Shown: piece by piece, positions 53,970 to 64,000 of the stretch
Position numbering within the stretch: the first letter of the stretch is position 1
How the letters are laid out: every line of letters starts with the position of its first letter
Assembly: GCA_022575985.1 (NCBI GenBank)
Contig: JAKSXM010000014.1
Span: 3,348,001 to 3,412,000, forward strand
Direction of reading: 5' to 3'
DNA length: 64,000 nucleotides
Origin: Anagrus nilaparvatae
Lineage: Eukaryota; Arthropoda; Insecta; Hymenoptera; Mymaridae
Translations under genes and position numbers: made by a program
The notes under the pieces: model-generated
Database searches by the model: none
Seen by the model: only the letters and a program-made list of their open reading frames with translations
Told to the model about the DNA's origin: nothing

Positions 53970-55150
53970 AATTACTTGCCAATACCGTTGTATTGACCCG
54001 ATTTATGAAGGCTTGATACCCCTGCCAAAAGTATAAATATTCTACAGTATAGTCTCGAAAATATACTTAAGAACATGCTTGAGAATATGCTTGAGCATAT
54101 AATTTGAGAATGTAGAATATGCTTGAGCATATATTTGAGAATGTACTATTATTGTCCAAATAAGAATATTCTCAAGAATATCCTAATCATTCTATAATAT
54201 ATAATATTATTTTTCATTTTAGAACTTATTTGCACATGTAATCAAAAATTAAATTTCAATAATTTATATTATACATTAAATTTTTTAATTTACTTATAAG
54301 TATAATTTAATTAAAAAATTATAAATAATTTTTAATAAATTTGATTTTCAATGAAAATCATAGCAAAAATACAAAACCGAACAAGTCGATTTTGTAATAT
54401 AATAAGTATTTGACAAGTTCTTATATGCAGTTGGAAAATCATTTTATTTATGACTTTAAAAAAATAGTAATCGCCACCTATTAATCATCTTAATTAGTTC
54501 ATTTTGTCTAAAGTAGATGGCTTTTTTCAAAGTCATAAATAAAATGATTTTCCAACAGCATATAAGAACTTGTCAAATACTTATTATATTACAAAATCGA
54601 CTTGTTCGGTTTTGTATTTTTGCTATGATTTTCATTGAAAATCAAATTTATTAAAAATTATTTATAATTTTTTAATTAAATTATACTTATAAGTAAATTA
54701 AAAAATTTAATGTATAATATAAATTATTGAAATTTAATTTTTGATTACATGTGCAAATAAGTTCTAAAATGAAAAATAATATTATATATTAGAATGATTA
54801 GGATATTCTTGAGAATATTCTTATTTGGACAATAATAGTACATTCTCAAATATATGCTCAAGCATATTCTACATTCTCAAATTATATGCTCAAGCATATT
54901 CTCAAGCATGTTCTTAAGTATATTTTCGAGACTATACTGTAGAATATTTATACTTTTGGCAGGGACCTCCTCGTCAGTAAAACTTTTACAAAAATAGAAA
55001 AGTAGAAAGTGTTTTTTTGAAAAGAAAGGTCTTTAGTTTGCAAATACCTTTGTATTTGCTCGGTTGACAGAAACTTGACGTTTCCCCGTCAACTAAAGAA
55101 CAAAATTGTATATTTCTTAGTCTGCAAATACCTATGTATTTGCCCGCGGT
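53970..55150. repeat. three related stem-loops (GCAAATACCTNTGTATTTGC)
   Basis: TTGCCAATACCGTTGTATTGAC (53972), TTTGCAAATACCTTTGTATT (55046) and CTGCAAATACCTATGTATTT (55121) each form a short perfect stem and are followed by an AACTTGA(C/T)GTTT-like block. The first was separated from the others by insertion of the element at 54020. Upstream of the unknown gene on its strand, so conceivably regulatory. Confidence 0.55.
54020..54964. mobile_element. fold-back element FB6, 945 bp, AC-flanked
   Basis: Ends CCCTGCCAAAAGTATAAATA and the inverse, flanked by AC (54018-54019, 54965-54966). Arms of ~450 bp are almost identical. Each arm has an outer block of repeated CTTGAG(A/C)ATATGCTTGAG units. The loop is a short region around 54480-54510. 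No coding. Confidence 0.92.
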
Positions 55151-56984
55151 TTATAAAAACTTGATGTTTTGTAACAATCAGGTTTTAAATGATTAATACT
55201 ATTTAAATTGATTTTAGGAAGGTTGTCCAGGCCTTCCAGGGATTGTTAATTAGCTTGGTGTTCAGAAAAAGTTACTCAAAATGGTGAATTGAATTAACTT
55301 TTTCTGTAAAAATAAAATATGTTACTTACTTTTTTTTGAAATTGGATGTCCAAAAAATTTATTAACTGAATTTGTACTAAGTATTTTTTTTAAAGTTTAA
55401 TTTATTGAAACTTAAATAATTTATAAAATTGAAGTTAAGTTGAGGAAAGAAAAATATAATTTAAAATTAAATGAACACCTTTAAATGATAATATTAATTT
55501 AAAATGAAATTAAGTCCAAGTTATTCCTTTCTTTTTCTTTTTCTTCATTTTTAAAGCGAGCCAAGTTCTGAACCGGTTCAGAAGAACTTCGAGAAGGCCT
55601 TTTCCAGGCAAAAACTCCAGTATTTAAGCACCGAAATCTTTGATAAGACCGACTTCCCCTCTTGATAAAAATCAAGAGTGGGTTGAGGGTCTTATCTAAG
55701 ATACTACTCCTAGAGTTTGTCTAAGAGGGGAATTCCTTTGTCGACTCATTATCACGCATAGATCGGATGTTATTTTTCTTATCTAAATTTTTAATGAGTC
55801 GACAAAACGTGATATTTCAAAACAATGGGTTTTACAAAAGATATTTATAGGAATACTTTTGTCTTTGTCTGACTTTATCAAAATAAAATTTTGTTAAGTC
55901 ATTAAGTAAACCCATTGTTTTACTTGAACTTAATTTTCTTTGTTTTTCATAAATAAATTACTTTTGAAACCTTTTTCTTTTAATTTAAGCTAATTATGGG
56001 CTTTTTAGAGCAATTTATTTACGAGAATTAAACCTAAAATTTATTATGCTAAACGTAAATTTTTATAAAGGTAGCTTAAAATTATGCTTAATTTACGTAG
56101 TTCCAGGCTAATAATTTCATCCCTTGAGTTTTCCTTAAATCTAAATTTAGTTTCTAAAGTAGAATAAAAAAATAAAAACTCGAAAGTGAAATAATGGCCT
56201 TGACTAAGGTTTTTCCAGTTATCCGGTGAAACTAAAGGCAAAATCGTTTTTCTCGCAATAGAAAATTTAGCTTGAATAACTGGAAAAGATTGTCTTTAAA
56301 TTTTCCGTGAAAATTTTAAATTTAACAAATTCGAATTTGTATACACGGAAAAAATTTTATGTACCGTTTTTTCTACATACACGGAAAAAAAATTTTAAAC
56401 GTACAAAAAAGTTTTTTTTTTTTTAAACGGCTGAGGACGTTACAGTTTCCTCGTTGACTTTGAAATATGGTTAAAGTTATTTTGTAAAAACTTGCGTTTT
56501 TATAACTTTAGTAAATATAAAGTGAAAATAGCAGAGTAACAAAGTAATAAAAAGAAAATCTTAAACCTTATGTCTCCTTAATACAGTTCGTCCGGAAGAT
56601 GGGCCCCCCTGTAACGGTTAAGGCTTTTGCTACCGATTACAAACTGTATTTATATGTAACTATGAGTATTTACTTTAATATTCGCGTATTTAATGCGGAT
56701 TCTACAAATGCAATAATTCCTTTCGGAATAAGGCAAACTGTATTAAAGGACTAAAGGTTAGGTTACGGATATGTTTAATAAAACTTATACCTTTTAGTTG
56801 AATTTGAGAGTTTATTATTGAATAATTAATAAGATGCACTTAAGTGCCTTTATAAGTCAAGTATAATAATAATTATCAAGTGGTCAACGACTTTTGATAA
56901 TGCTGGCTTTAAGTTTTCCCAGCTATTACACCGGTTATAAGTTTTTTCATCTAAAACAATATTCCGATATTCCAAAAAAAATAA
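55151..56984. other. non-coding, mostly unique sequence
   Basis: The least repetitive stretch in the right half. A 10-bp inverted pair TCGACTCATT/AATGAGTCGA is at 55741-55802. ACACGGAAAAAA-type blocks occur twice near 56345-56385. 56580-56640 is GC-richer (GGAAGATGGGCCCCCCTG). The 65-codon minus frame at 56044-56241 has no motif. Confidence 0.5.
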
Positions 56985-58410
56985 AAAGAGGAACTTTCTG
57001 CTTTACCTTTGGGTTCATGAAAACATTTTCAATGATTGAAATTTTCATTTTTTTACCCAAGCATATTTTCCAAAGAAGGCTGAAAAAAAACACAAAAATT
57101 AGAAGTATTTATATTACCGAGGGTTTTTCAATGTTGAGAAAAATGTTTTCAATGATGAAAATTTTCATAATCTCATTCAAGCATATTTTTAATAAGTTTT
57201 TTACATTGCCTGGGGGGTTTTTGAGGTTAACAAAAACGTTTTCATGGATGAAAATTTTCATTTTCTTACCATATTTTCCAATTCACCAAGATGGCGAACC
57301 AAAAATTATGTTTAAATAAGTTTTTTACCTTGCCTGGGGGTTTTCGAGGTTGAAAAAAAATTGTTATAGAATAAAATTTTTCATTTTTTCATCCCAAAAT
57401 ATTTTCAAATTTCTCAATAAGCCGGAACAAAAAAATGTTAGAATAAGCTTTTTAAATTGCCTGGGGGTTTTCAGTTTAAAAAAAAAGTTTCCATTGATGA
57501 GAATTTTCATATTTTTCCCCAACAATATTTTCCAATTTCCCAAGATGTCGGATAAAAAACATGAAATTTAGAAATGTACATCTATATATTACATGGAGGT
57601 TTTCGAGGTTCAGAAAAACGTTTTCAATTAAAATTTTCATTTTACACCCAAGCAAATTTTCCGTATTTCCAAGATGGCAGATCAAAAAAACATCTCAGAA
57701 TAAGCTTTTTACATTGCCTGCAGGATTTTTGAGGTTGTAAAAAATATTTTAATGAATAAAATTTTTCATTTTTCCGTCCCAAAATATTTTACAATTTTCC
57801 AATAAGGTGGAACAAGAAACGTGTGAGAATAAGCTTTTTACATTTCCTAGGGGTTTTCGAGGTAAAAAAAAGGTTTCAATTGATGAAAATTTTCATATTT
57901 TAACCCTGCCATATTTTCCAATTTCCCAAGATCGTGGAACAAAAAACATGAAAAGTAGAAATATGTATATTACATTGTGGTTTTCGAATTTCAGAAAAAC
58001 GTTTTCAATGATGACAATTTTCCGATTTTCCAAGATGACATAATAAAAAAAACATCAGAATAAGCTTTTAACTTTTCCTGGGGGTTTTCGAGGTTGTAAT
58101 AAATATTTTACTAAATAAAATTTTTCATTTTTTTGTCCTAGCATATTTTTCAATTTTCCAATATGGTGGACCAAAAAACATATTCGAATAAGCTTTTTAC
58201 GTTACCTGAGGGGTTTTCAAGGTTGAAAAAAACGTTTTTATTGATGAAAATTTTCATATTTTCACCCAAGCACATTTTTCGATTCTCAAAAATGGAGGAT
58301 AAAAAAAACATGTCAGAATAAGCTTTTTACATTGCTTGGGGGTTATCAAGGTTGAAAAAAAAGGTTTTTGTGAGTGAAATTTCTCATTTTTTGGCCCCAG
58401 CCTATTTTTA
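56985..58410 (+). repeat. degenerate ~128-bp satellite array (GATGGCGGACC family)
   Basis: Roughly ten monomers. Each has TTGCCTGGGGGTTTTCGAGG, GAAAATTTTCATTTTT and TTTCCAAGATGG-like blocks; core positions include 57289, 57543, 57671, 57929, 58165 and 58291. It is more diverged than the monomers of FB5. Short plus-strand open frames arise because the consensus has few stops in one frame. Confidence 0.8.
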
Positions 58411-58489
58411 GGTTTTAGAACATGTTTATTAAGCCGAATTTCTCGGCATAATTTTGAAATAATTACACGAACATAACCTAAAGGAAGTG

Positions 58490-59190
58490 GTCTATAATAA
58501 AAAAATGACACGACATGCCTTACACTAGCGTTATCTAAGGAAGTAGAATATAATAAATTAACGACACATCAAGCCTTACACAAGAGTAAACTTAGGAAGT
58601 AGGCTATAATAAAGTAACGACACGTCAAGCCTTACACTAGAGTAAACTTAGGAAGTAGGCTATAATAAAGTAACGACACGTCAAGCCTTACACTAGTGTA
58701 ACCCAAGGAAGTAGGCTATAATAAATTAACGACACGTCAAGCCTTACACTAGGGTAACCTTATTTCATTATATCCTATTTCTTTAGGTTACGTTAGTGTA
58801 AGGCTTGACGTGTCGATATTTTCTTATACCCTACTTCCTTAGGTTACGCTAGTGTAAGGCTTGACGTGTCGTTATCTTATTACATCCTACTTCCTTAGGT
58901 TACACTAGTGTAAGGCAGGTTCTACAATAGCAATATATGTGTATATATGGATAGACATATTTGTGTATGGCCAACCTTCAGATAACTGCGCCCTCTATTT
59001 TTCTACATTAATTTTTGTAGACTTTTTACCTGCTGGTAAAACAGATTTATAAATTAGGTTGGCCATACACAAATATGTCTATCCATACCTATACATATAT
59101 TGGTGTATGTGGCTATTGTAGAAAGCGCCTAAGGCTTGACGTGTCGTTATTTTATTATATCCTACTTCCGTAGGTTACGCTACTACGCTT
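58490..59190. repeat. fold-back built of ~60-bp tandem units (GACACGTCAAGCCTTACACT)
   Basis: Four to five units in one orientation (58495-58765, TTAACGACACGTCAAGCC...AGGAAGTAGGCTATAATAAA) are followed by four in the opposite orientation (58765-58916 and 59130-59190). A MITE interrupts the second set. Confidence 0.9.
58917..59129. mobile_element. 213-bp TIR MITE with 6-bp duplication TAAGGC
   Basis: Left TTCTACAATAGC and right GCTATTGTAGAA are followed inward by TAGACATATTTGTGTATGGC and its inverse. TAAGGC occurs at 58911-58916 and 59130-59135, and its removal restores the 60-bp unit. Confidence 0.88.
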
Positions 59191-59493
59191 TTTGTACGAC
59201 AGTCCTATAACCTGGTATATTTTAATCATGAGTTTATCTCAGCTGATGCAGAAATTTATAGCAGACAGCATTTAATGTGTTAACATTCAACTATATTTTT
59301 TTTTAGTTAAATGCTCAAAATCATTTAAAATACAAATAAATTCTATATACTTTTAAATAATCCTATGTTTAGTACTCTGTTACATTGAATTATCTTTTTT
59401 AAATTTAATTAAAATAATCAAATTATTTACATGAACTACTATTTGCATTGTCAATAATAAGTAGTCAACATTTTAAAATAGTTTACGTTTATT

Positions 59494-59690
59494 ATGGCAA
59501 CTAGTAGTTCTGATGGATCTTGTACAGCACCTGCAGATTTTCATCTTTCATCAGAAATGGATCTTAGTGAACGTTTGGAAACCAATTTAATAAAATGCCC
59601 TCTTTGTCAAAATGCTAGAAGGAATTTTTATTGCAGCCAATGTATAAATAACGGCGACTTTATGTATTCAACTTCTGTTTACTCAGAATG
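59494..59690 (+). CDS. Atg14: Atg14/Barkor (Beclin 1-associated autophagy regulator), first coding exon
   Basis: Subunit of the autophagy-specific class III PI3-kinase complex (Vps34-Vps15-Beclin 1-Atg14) that brings the complex to the ER to start autophagosomes. The exon encodes about 65 residues: a Ser-rich start (MATSSSDGSCTAPADFHLSS), LSERLETNLIKCPLC, then QNARRNFYCSQCINNGDF, the double CxxC Cys-rich domain characteristic of the family (human CPLCNTTRR...CAKCVQSGDF). A GT donor follows at 59691 (GAATG|GTATCA); the frame past it to 59724 is intronic. The coiled-coil and BATS exons must lie beyond 64000 or were not seen. The start is the first in-frame ATG after AT-rich upstream sequence. 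Confidence 0.85.
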
Positions 59691-59724
59691 GTATCATAGT
59701 TATAATAAATATTTTGCTGACTAA

Positions 59725-60602
59725 TAATACACCTTATACAATGATGCATAAAAATATTTGCTTTTATGCATAGAGCATTTATCATAATATTGTTTAAAAA
59801 TTTTAAACTAATTTTTATAGAATCATCAATGAATCTCCAAAACCTGTCTAAAATAATTCTGTTATTATGTTAAAGTCAAATATGTTGGTAAAATTTTTAA
59901 AAATGTACTTTTATTTTTCTACGCTGTAGAAATTAAAAAAAATGTCAGGCTCTAATGTGTAATTTTTGAAAAATGTTGCCATTAATAGCTTGTATAAATA
60001 GCGTAGGAGCTAAAAATGTTATAAGTACTTTTTGCAAGTTTAGTTATGAGGTGAAAGGTAAAGAAAGGTTTTACGATGTACCGATTCTAAATTTTTATAA
60101 TTTATTATATATTTATCAGTTTTTAAGATCTTTATTAAATTCACTAATGTCTTCATTACGATATGCGTGGTAGGTTATCACTCTGCCCTGATGTAAAAAA
60201 ACATTAAATCCCATTAAAGTTATATCCCAGTACAATATGTTATCCACTAGATTCCATTACAATGTACGTATTTGTAATGTTGTGTAATGGGTATATACTA
60301 TTGTAGAAGGTGGATTATAAATGGATCTACCCTTTTATATTTTTTTAAACTTTTGGTCCATAAATGTTGTGAGATGAAATTTTATGGCCTAAACTAAGTA
60401 AAAATTTAATTTAAGCAAAGTATAAATTCTTAATAAATATATTACAACTTTTGGGCCATTAATGTTGTGAGATGAAATTATATGGCCTAACCCTCATGTA
60501 AAGATACAATAGAATATGATAGAAAAATTAACAATAGGATAGGATAAAATAGAATAGTATAGAAAATTAATTTATGATAAAATAAAATAGAATAAAATTA
60601 AA
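59725..60602. other. Atg14 first intron (presumed), unique part
   Basis: The 66-codon plus frame at 59973-60173 lacks motifs. A ~40-bp block ATGTTGTGAGATGAAATT...TGGCCTAA is duplicated at 60364 and 60467. No further exon was recognised. Confidence 0.5.
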
Positions 60603-62850
60603 CTCGCACAAAAAAAAACATAATAATTTCCGATATGATAAACCATATAGTTAACCATAATGATAAAGCATATGGTTAACCATAAGTTATATTTTTGACC
60701 CAAAAATGTTATTTCATTAATTCTATCATAAAATGAAATACTTTTGGTACGAAAATGAAACGACAGAGGTAAAGCTGATATCCTGGAGGTATAATTTTTC
60801 ATTTTTCACCTCAACATATTTTCAGATTTTCCAAGATGGCGGACCAAAAGACATTAGAGAACTTTTTAAATTAGTTAGGGGTTTTTGAGGTTAAGAAAAA
60901 CGTTTTAATTTATAAAAAATTCATATTTTCGGTTTAACATTTTCCAAGATGGCGGACCAAAAAATATGAAAAGGCAATATTCCACATTACCTGCTCTAAC
61001 AAAAATAACCACGTAGTTATACTCCCTGGCTCAGAGAGTTATTTCAGGGAGTTAACTCCCTAAAACAGGGAGTTAACCACCTAAAACAGAGAGTTAACTC
61101 CCTGATTTAGAGAGTTAACTCCCTGATTTAGGGAGTTAACTCCCTGAAATTTCTGACATCTCCACGAATACCTTCGGGATGAAAATGGACCGTATGAGGG
61201 AAAACTGATATCCTGGAGGTGTAAATTTTAATTTTTCATCCAAAACAATTTTCAAATTTTCCAATTTTCCAATATGGCGGACCAGAAAAAATCAAAATAA
61301 AGACTTTCTACATTACCTAGGGGTTTTCGGGGCCGAGAAAACCGTTTTTGTGAATGAAAATTTTAATCTTTTTGCCCCAACATATTTTCCAATTTTCGAA
61401 GATGGCGGACCAAAATAAATAAAAATAAAGACTTTCTACATAACCTAGGCTATTTTCGGGGCCAAGAAAACCGATTTTATGAATGACAATTTTTATTTTT
61501 TTGCCCCCATATTTTCCAATTTTCCAAGATGGTGGACCAAAATAAGTAAAAATAAAGACTTTCAACATTACCTAGGGGTTTTCGGGGCCGAAAAAACCGA
61601 TTTTATGAATGAAAATTTTTATTTTTTTGTCCCAACATATTTTCCAATTTTAGAATATGGCGGACCCTAAGTAATGAAGAAAGTCTTTATTTTTATTTTT
61701 TCTGGTGCGCCATCTTGGAAAATTGGAAAATATGTTGGGGCAAAAAAATCAAAATTTTCATTCATAAAATTGGTTTTCTCGGCCCCGAAAACCCCTAGGT
61801 AATGAAGAAAGTCTTTATTTTGATTTTTTCTGGTCCGCCATCTTGGAAAATTGGAAAATATTTTGGGGCAAAAAAATCAAAATTTTCATTCATAAAATCG
61901 GTTTTCTCGGCCCTGAAAACCCCTAGGTAATGTAGAAAGTCTTTATTTTGATTTTTTCTGGTCCGCCATCTTGGAAAATTGGAAAATATTTTGGGGCAAA
62001 AAAATCAAAATTTTCATTCATAAAAACGGTTTTCTCGGCCATGAAAACCCCTAGGTAATGTAGAAAGTCTTTATTTTGATTTTTTCTGGTCCGCCATCTT
62101 GGAAAATTGGAAAATATGTTGGGGCAAAAATCAAAATTTTCATTCATAAAAAAGTTTTTCTCGACCCCGAAAACCCCCAGGTAATGTAGAAAGTCTTTAT
62201 TTTTATTTTTTCTGGTCCGTCATATTGGAAAATTGGAAAATTGGAAAATTGTTTTGGATGAAAAATTAAAATTTACGCCTCCAGGATATCAGTTTTCCCT
62301 CGTACGGTCCATTTTCATCCCGAAGGTATTCGAGGAGATGACAGAAATTTCAGGGAGTTAACTGCCTAAATCAGGGAGTTAACTCTCTAAATCAGGGAGT
62401 TAACTCTCTGTTTTAGGTGGTTAAGTCCCTGTTTTAGGGAGTTAACTCCCTGAAATAACTCTCTGAGCCAGGGAGTATAACTACGTGGTTATTTTTGTTA
62501 GAGTGGGGGTTTTTAAGGTTAAAAAAAATGTTAATTATAAATGAAAATATTCATTTTTTCACCGCATTCTATTTTCCGAATTTTCAAGATGGCGGACCAA
62601 AAAACATTAGAGTACTTTTTACATTAGCTAGGGGTTTTTGCGGTTAAGGAAAACGTTTTCATTTATAAAAAATTCATTTTTTGAATTCCAAATTTTCCAA
62701 GATGGCGGACCAAAAAATATGAAAAGGCAATATTCTATATTACCTGGGGGTTTTTAAGGTTAAAAAAAATGTTATTATGAATGAAAATATTCATTTTTTC
62801 ACCGCATTCTATTTAACGGATTTTCAAGATGGCGGACCAAAAAATTTAAG
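60603..62850. mobile_element. one-sided FB5 relative with monomer array, interrupted by FB7
   Basis: Left end CTCGCACAAAAAAAAACATA matches the FB5 terminus, followed by AAGCTGATATCCTGGAGGTA and GATGGCGGACC monomers at 60836 and 60951. After FB7 the array resumes (62588, 62701, 62830). No matching right terminus was found, so this copy is truncated or unfinished. Confidence 0.75.
60994..62503. mobile_element. fold-back element FB7, 1,510 bp, TG-flanked, with GGGAGTTAACTCCC arrays
   Basis: Ends CTCTAACAAAAATAACCACG and the inverse, flanked by TG (60992-60993, 62504-62505). Each arm starts with five to six AGGGAGTTAACTCCCTnnnnn palindromic units of ~21 bp, then ACCTTCGGGATGAAAATGGA and TGATATCCTGGAGGTGTAAA. 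GATGGCGGACC monomers follow (61274, 61400, 61529, 61657 direct; 61709, 61837, 61965, 62093, 62218 inverted). Removing it with one TG restores a monomer's ACCTGGGGGTTTTT block. Confidence 0.93.
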
Positions 62851-63850
62851 TTTAAGAGTAAAGCTTAGTAACTTTAAAAAATTTTTGGTTTAATTTCAAG
62901 GAAAAAGCTTACACGTAAAAAAAATATAAGACAAACTAAACGTATTACGCTACTGAAATATGATTAGTATTGTAAGTTTGTTGAATGGAAAGATTAAACG
63001 TTGAATTGTCAAATAAAAACATTAAACCAACAAATACTTTGTTGATTCAAGCAAAATTAAAATTGTCAAGTTAACCACTTAAATCTTTGTTGAATCAACA
63101 TAGTGTTAGATAAACCAACAACCTACAACATTAATATGATTAATTTTAATAGTTAGGTCAATGCTTTTTCTTTTATATTAAAATATTTATTCATTCTTTC
63201 TCTTTCTATCCTATTATGCTCTTCTCTTTCAGCAGCGCGCTTTTGTTTATATTATTATTCAATAAAGAAATGGAATTTCCTAAAAATTTTTAATGATAGT
63301 TTTAAGTATTATTTTTAAATATAAATTTCACTGCGGGTATGCATAATTTACTTTTGCTTATATTATTATTCATTATTATTATAATAAAGAAATGGGATTT
63401 CCTAAAATATGCATTTCGCTGGGTATGTATAATTTACTCTGCATATAATTTCTAAAATTATTATCTGTAACATATAGTACTTAAAATTTTTTTATCAAAT
63501 ACAAGTGTCCTGTTAGCAGAATGGATAATCACGCTGTCTCGGAAGCCGCGGTACTCGAGTTCGATCCCAGTAGCAGTCAAAATTTTTCTTCGGTTTTTTT
63601 TAACAGATTTTAAATTAATAAATATATGCCTATAAGTACATAAATAAATATAAAAAAATAATTATAAAAAAAAAAATAATTAATTAAAAAAAAATAAAAA
63701 ATAAAAAAATAATTTTTTTTAAATAAAATTTTCACTCTGTTTGAATCAACTAAGTAACTATGACAATTCAACAAATACTTTGTTGGCATATTTCAACAAA
63801 GTTATTTGTCAATACAACTTCGTGTTGTTAAACTCCGTGTAGTAAACTCA
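62851..63850. repeat. diffuse inverted repeat with CAACAAATACTTTGTTG blocks
   Basis: CCAACAAATACTTTGTTGAT near 63029 and TTCAACAAATACTTTGTTGG near 63768, with further GTTGAAT...GTCAA and TTGTTAAAC blocks, sit at both sides of a region holding a tRNA-like sequence. A ~110-bp tandem duplication (TTATATTATTATTCA...AAAGAAATGGAATTTCC) lies at 63247-63440. Non-coding; element ends not resolved. Confidence 0.5.
63505..63578 (+). ncRNA. tRNA-Arg-like sequence (probable SINE head or pseudogene)
   Basis: GTCCTGTTAGCAGAATGGAT resembles the 5' half of arthropod tRNA-Arg (A box), and GAGTTCGATCCCAG is a good B box. The anticodon arm (around CTGTCTCGGAAGC) and the acceptor stem do not pair properly. It sits in low-complexity sequence inside a diffuse inverted repeat. 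Confidence 0.5.
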
Positions 63851-64000
63851 AAAAAAATTTTTTCTTTTTCTATACATAAGAACTTTATCTCTGTCTTAAT
63901 AATAAAATCAAAATCGCAAAAAAGAAGGCTATCTTGCTGATCTTATCCCAGGTTAAAAAACCGCCTTCCGTACTACCTTCCAGTACACATTCCCGGAACA
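63851..64000. other. right edge, nothing recognised
   Basis: The last ~90 bases are GC-richer (CCGCCTTCCGTACTACC), possibly the start of another element. Confidence 0.5.

Overview
This is a very AT-rich, intron-bearing insect nuclear window. It is gene-poor and dominated by nested transposable elements, long fold-back (hairpin) elements and tandem satellites. Two host genes can be recognised, both only in part. One is the 5' coding exon of a PP2C phosphatase of the PPM1A/PPM1B type (3189-4001, minus). The other is the first coding exon of the autophagy protein Atg14/Barkor (59494-59690, plus). Their sequence style, the base composition and the mix of DIRS, BEL/Pao and R1-like elements suggest a hymenopteran, perhaps a parasitoid wasp; the species assignment is inference only.

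Layout. 1-7,750: PP2C exon, simple repeats, and a satellite of 156-bp monomers in a three-monomer higher-order repeat (5190-6900). 7,750-13,000: tRNA-like sequences (one inside a TIR element), a BEL/Pao gag fragment and a decayed non-LTR reverse transcriptase. 13,000-17,510: palindromes and a 134-bp satellite array. 17,973-26,262: a decayed BEL/Pao element on the minus strand. Its integrase is split by two related fold-back elements (18314-20260 and 20289-21288) only 28 bp apart, and the first carries a TTAA-flanked MITE in one arm. 26,720-30,882: a 5'-truncated but otherwise open R1-like LINE with a 15-bp target-site duplication and poly(A). 31,458-39,023: a TTAA-flanked element containing a DIRS-type tyrosine-recombinase retrotransposon, itself broken by another fold-back.

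39,140-51,510: minisatellites, a 136-bp satellite, TIR elements, a 895-bp perfect-ended hairpin, an inverted partner of the 134-bp array, and dispersed repeats. 51,664-53,906: an unrecognised gene (about 209 codons) split after codon 11 by a 1.6-kb fold-back with a 2-bp duplication. 54,020-59,200: another hairpin element, a degenerate ~128-bp array and a 60-bp-repeat fold-back with its own nested MITE. 59,494: Atg14 exon. 60,603-64,000: an array interrupted by a 1.5-kb fold-back, then a diffuse inverted repeat with a tRNA-like sequence.

The main theme is a set of at least thirteen long inverted repeats in 64 kb. Several have arms made of tandem ~130-bp monomers carrying a GATGGCGGACC core, or terminal arrays of short palindromes spaced about 21 bp apart. 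Reading frames and empty sites around them let the insertion order and target-site duplications be read directly.
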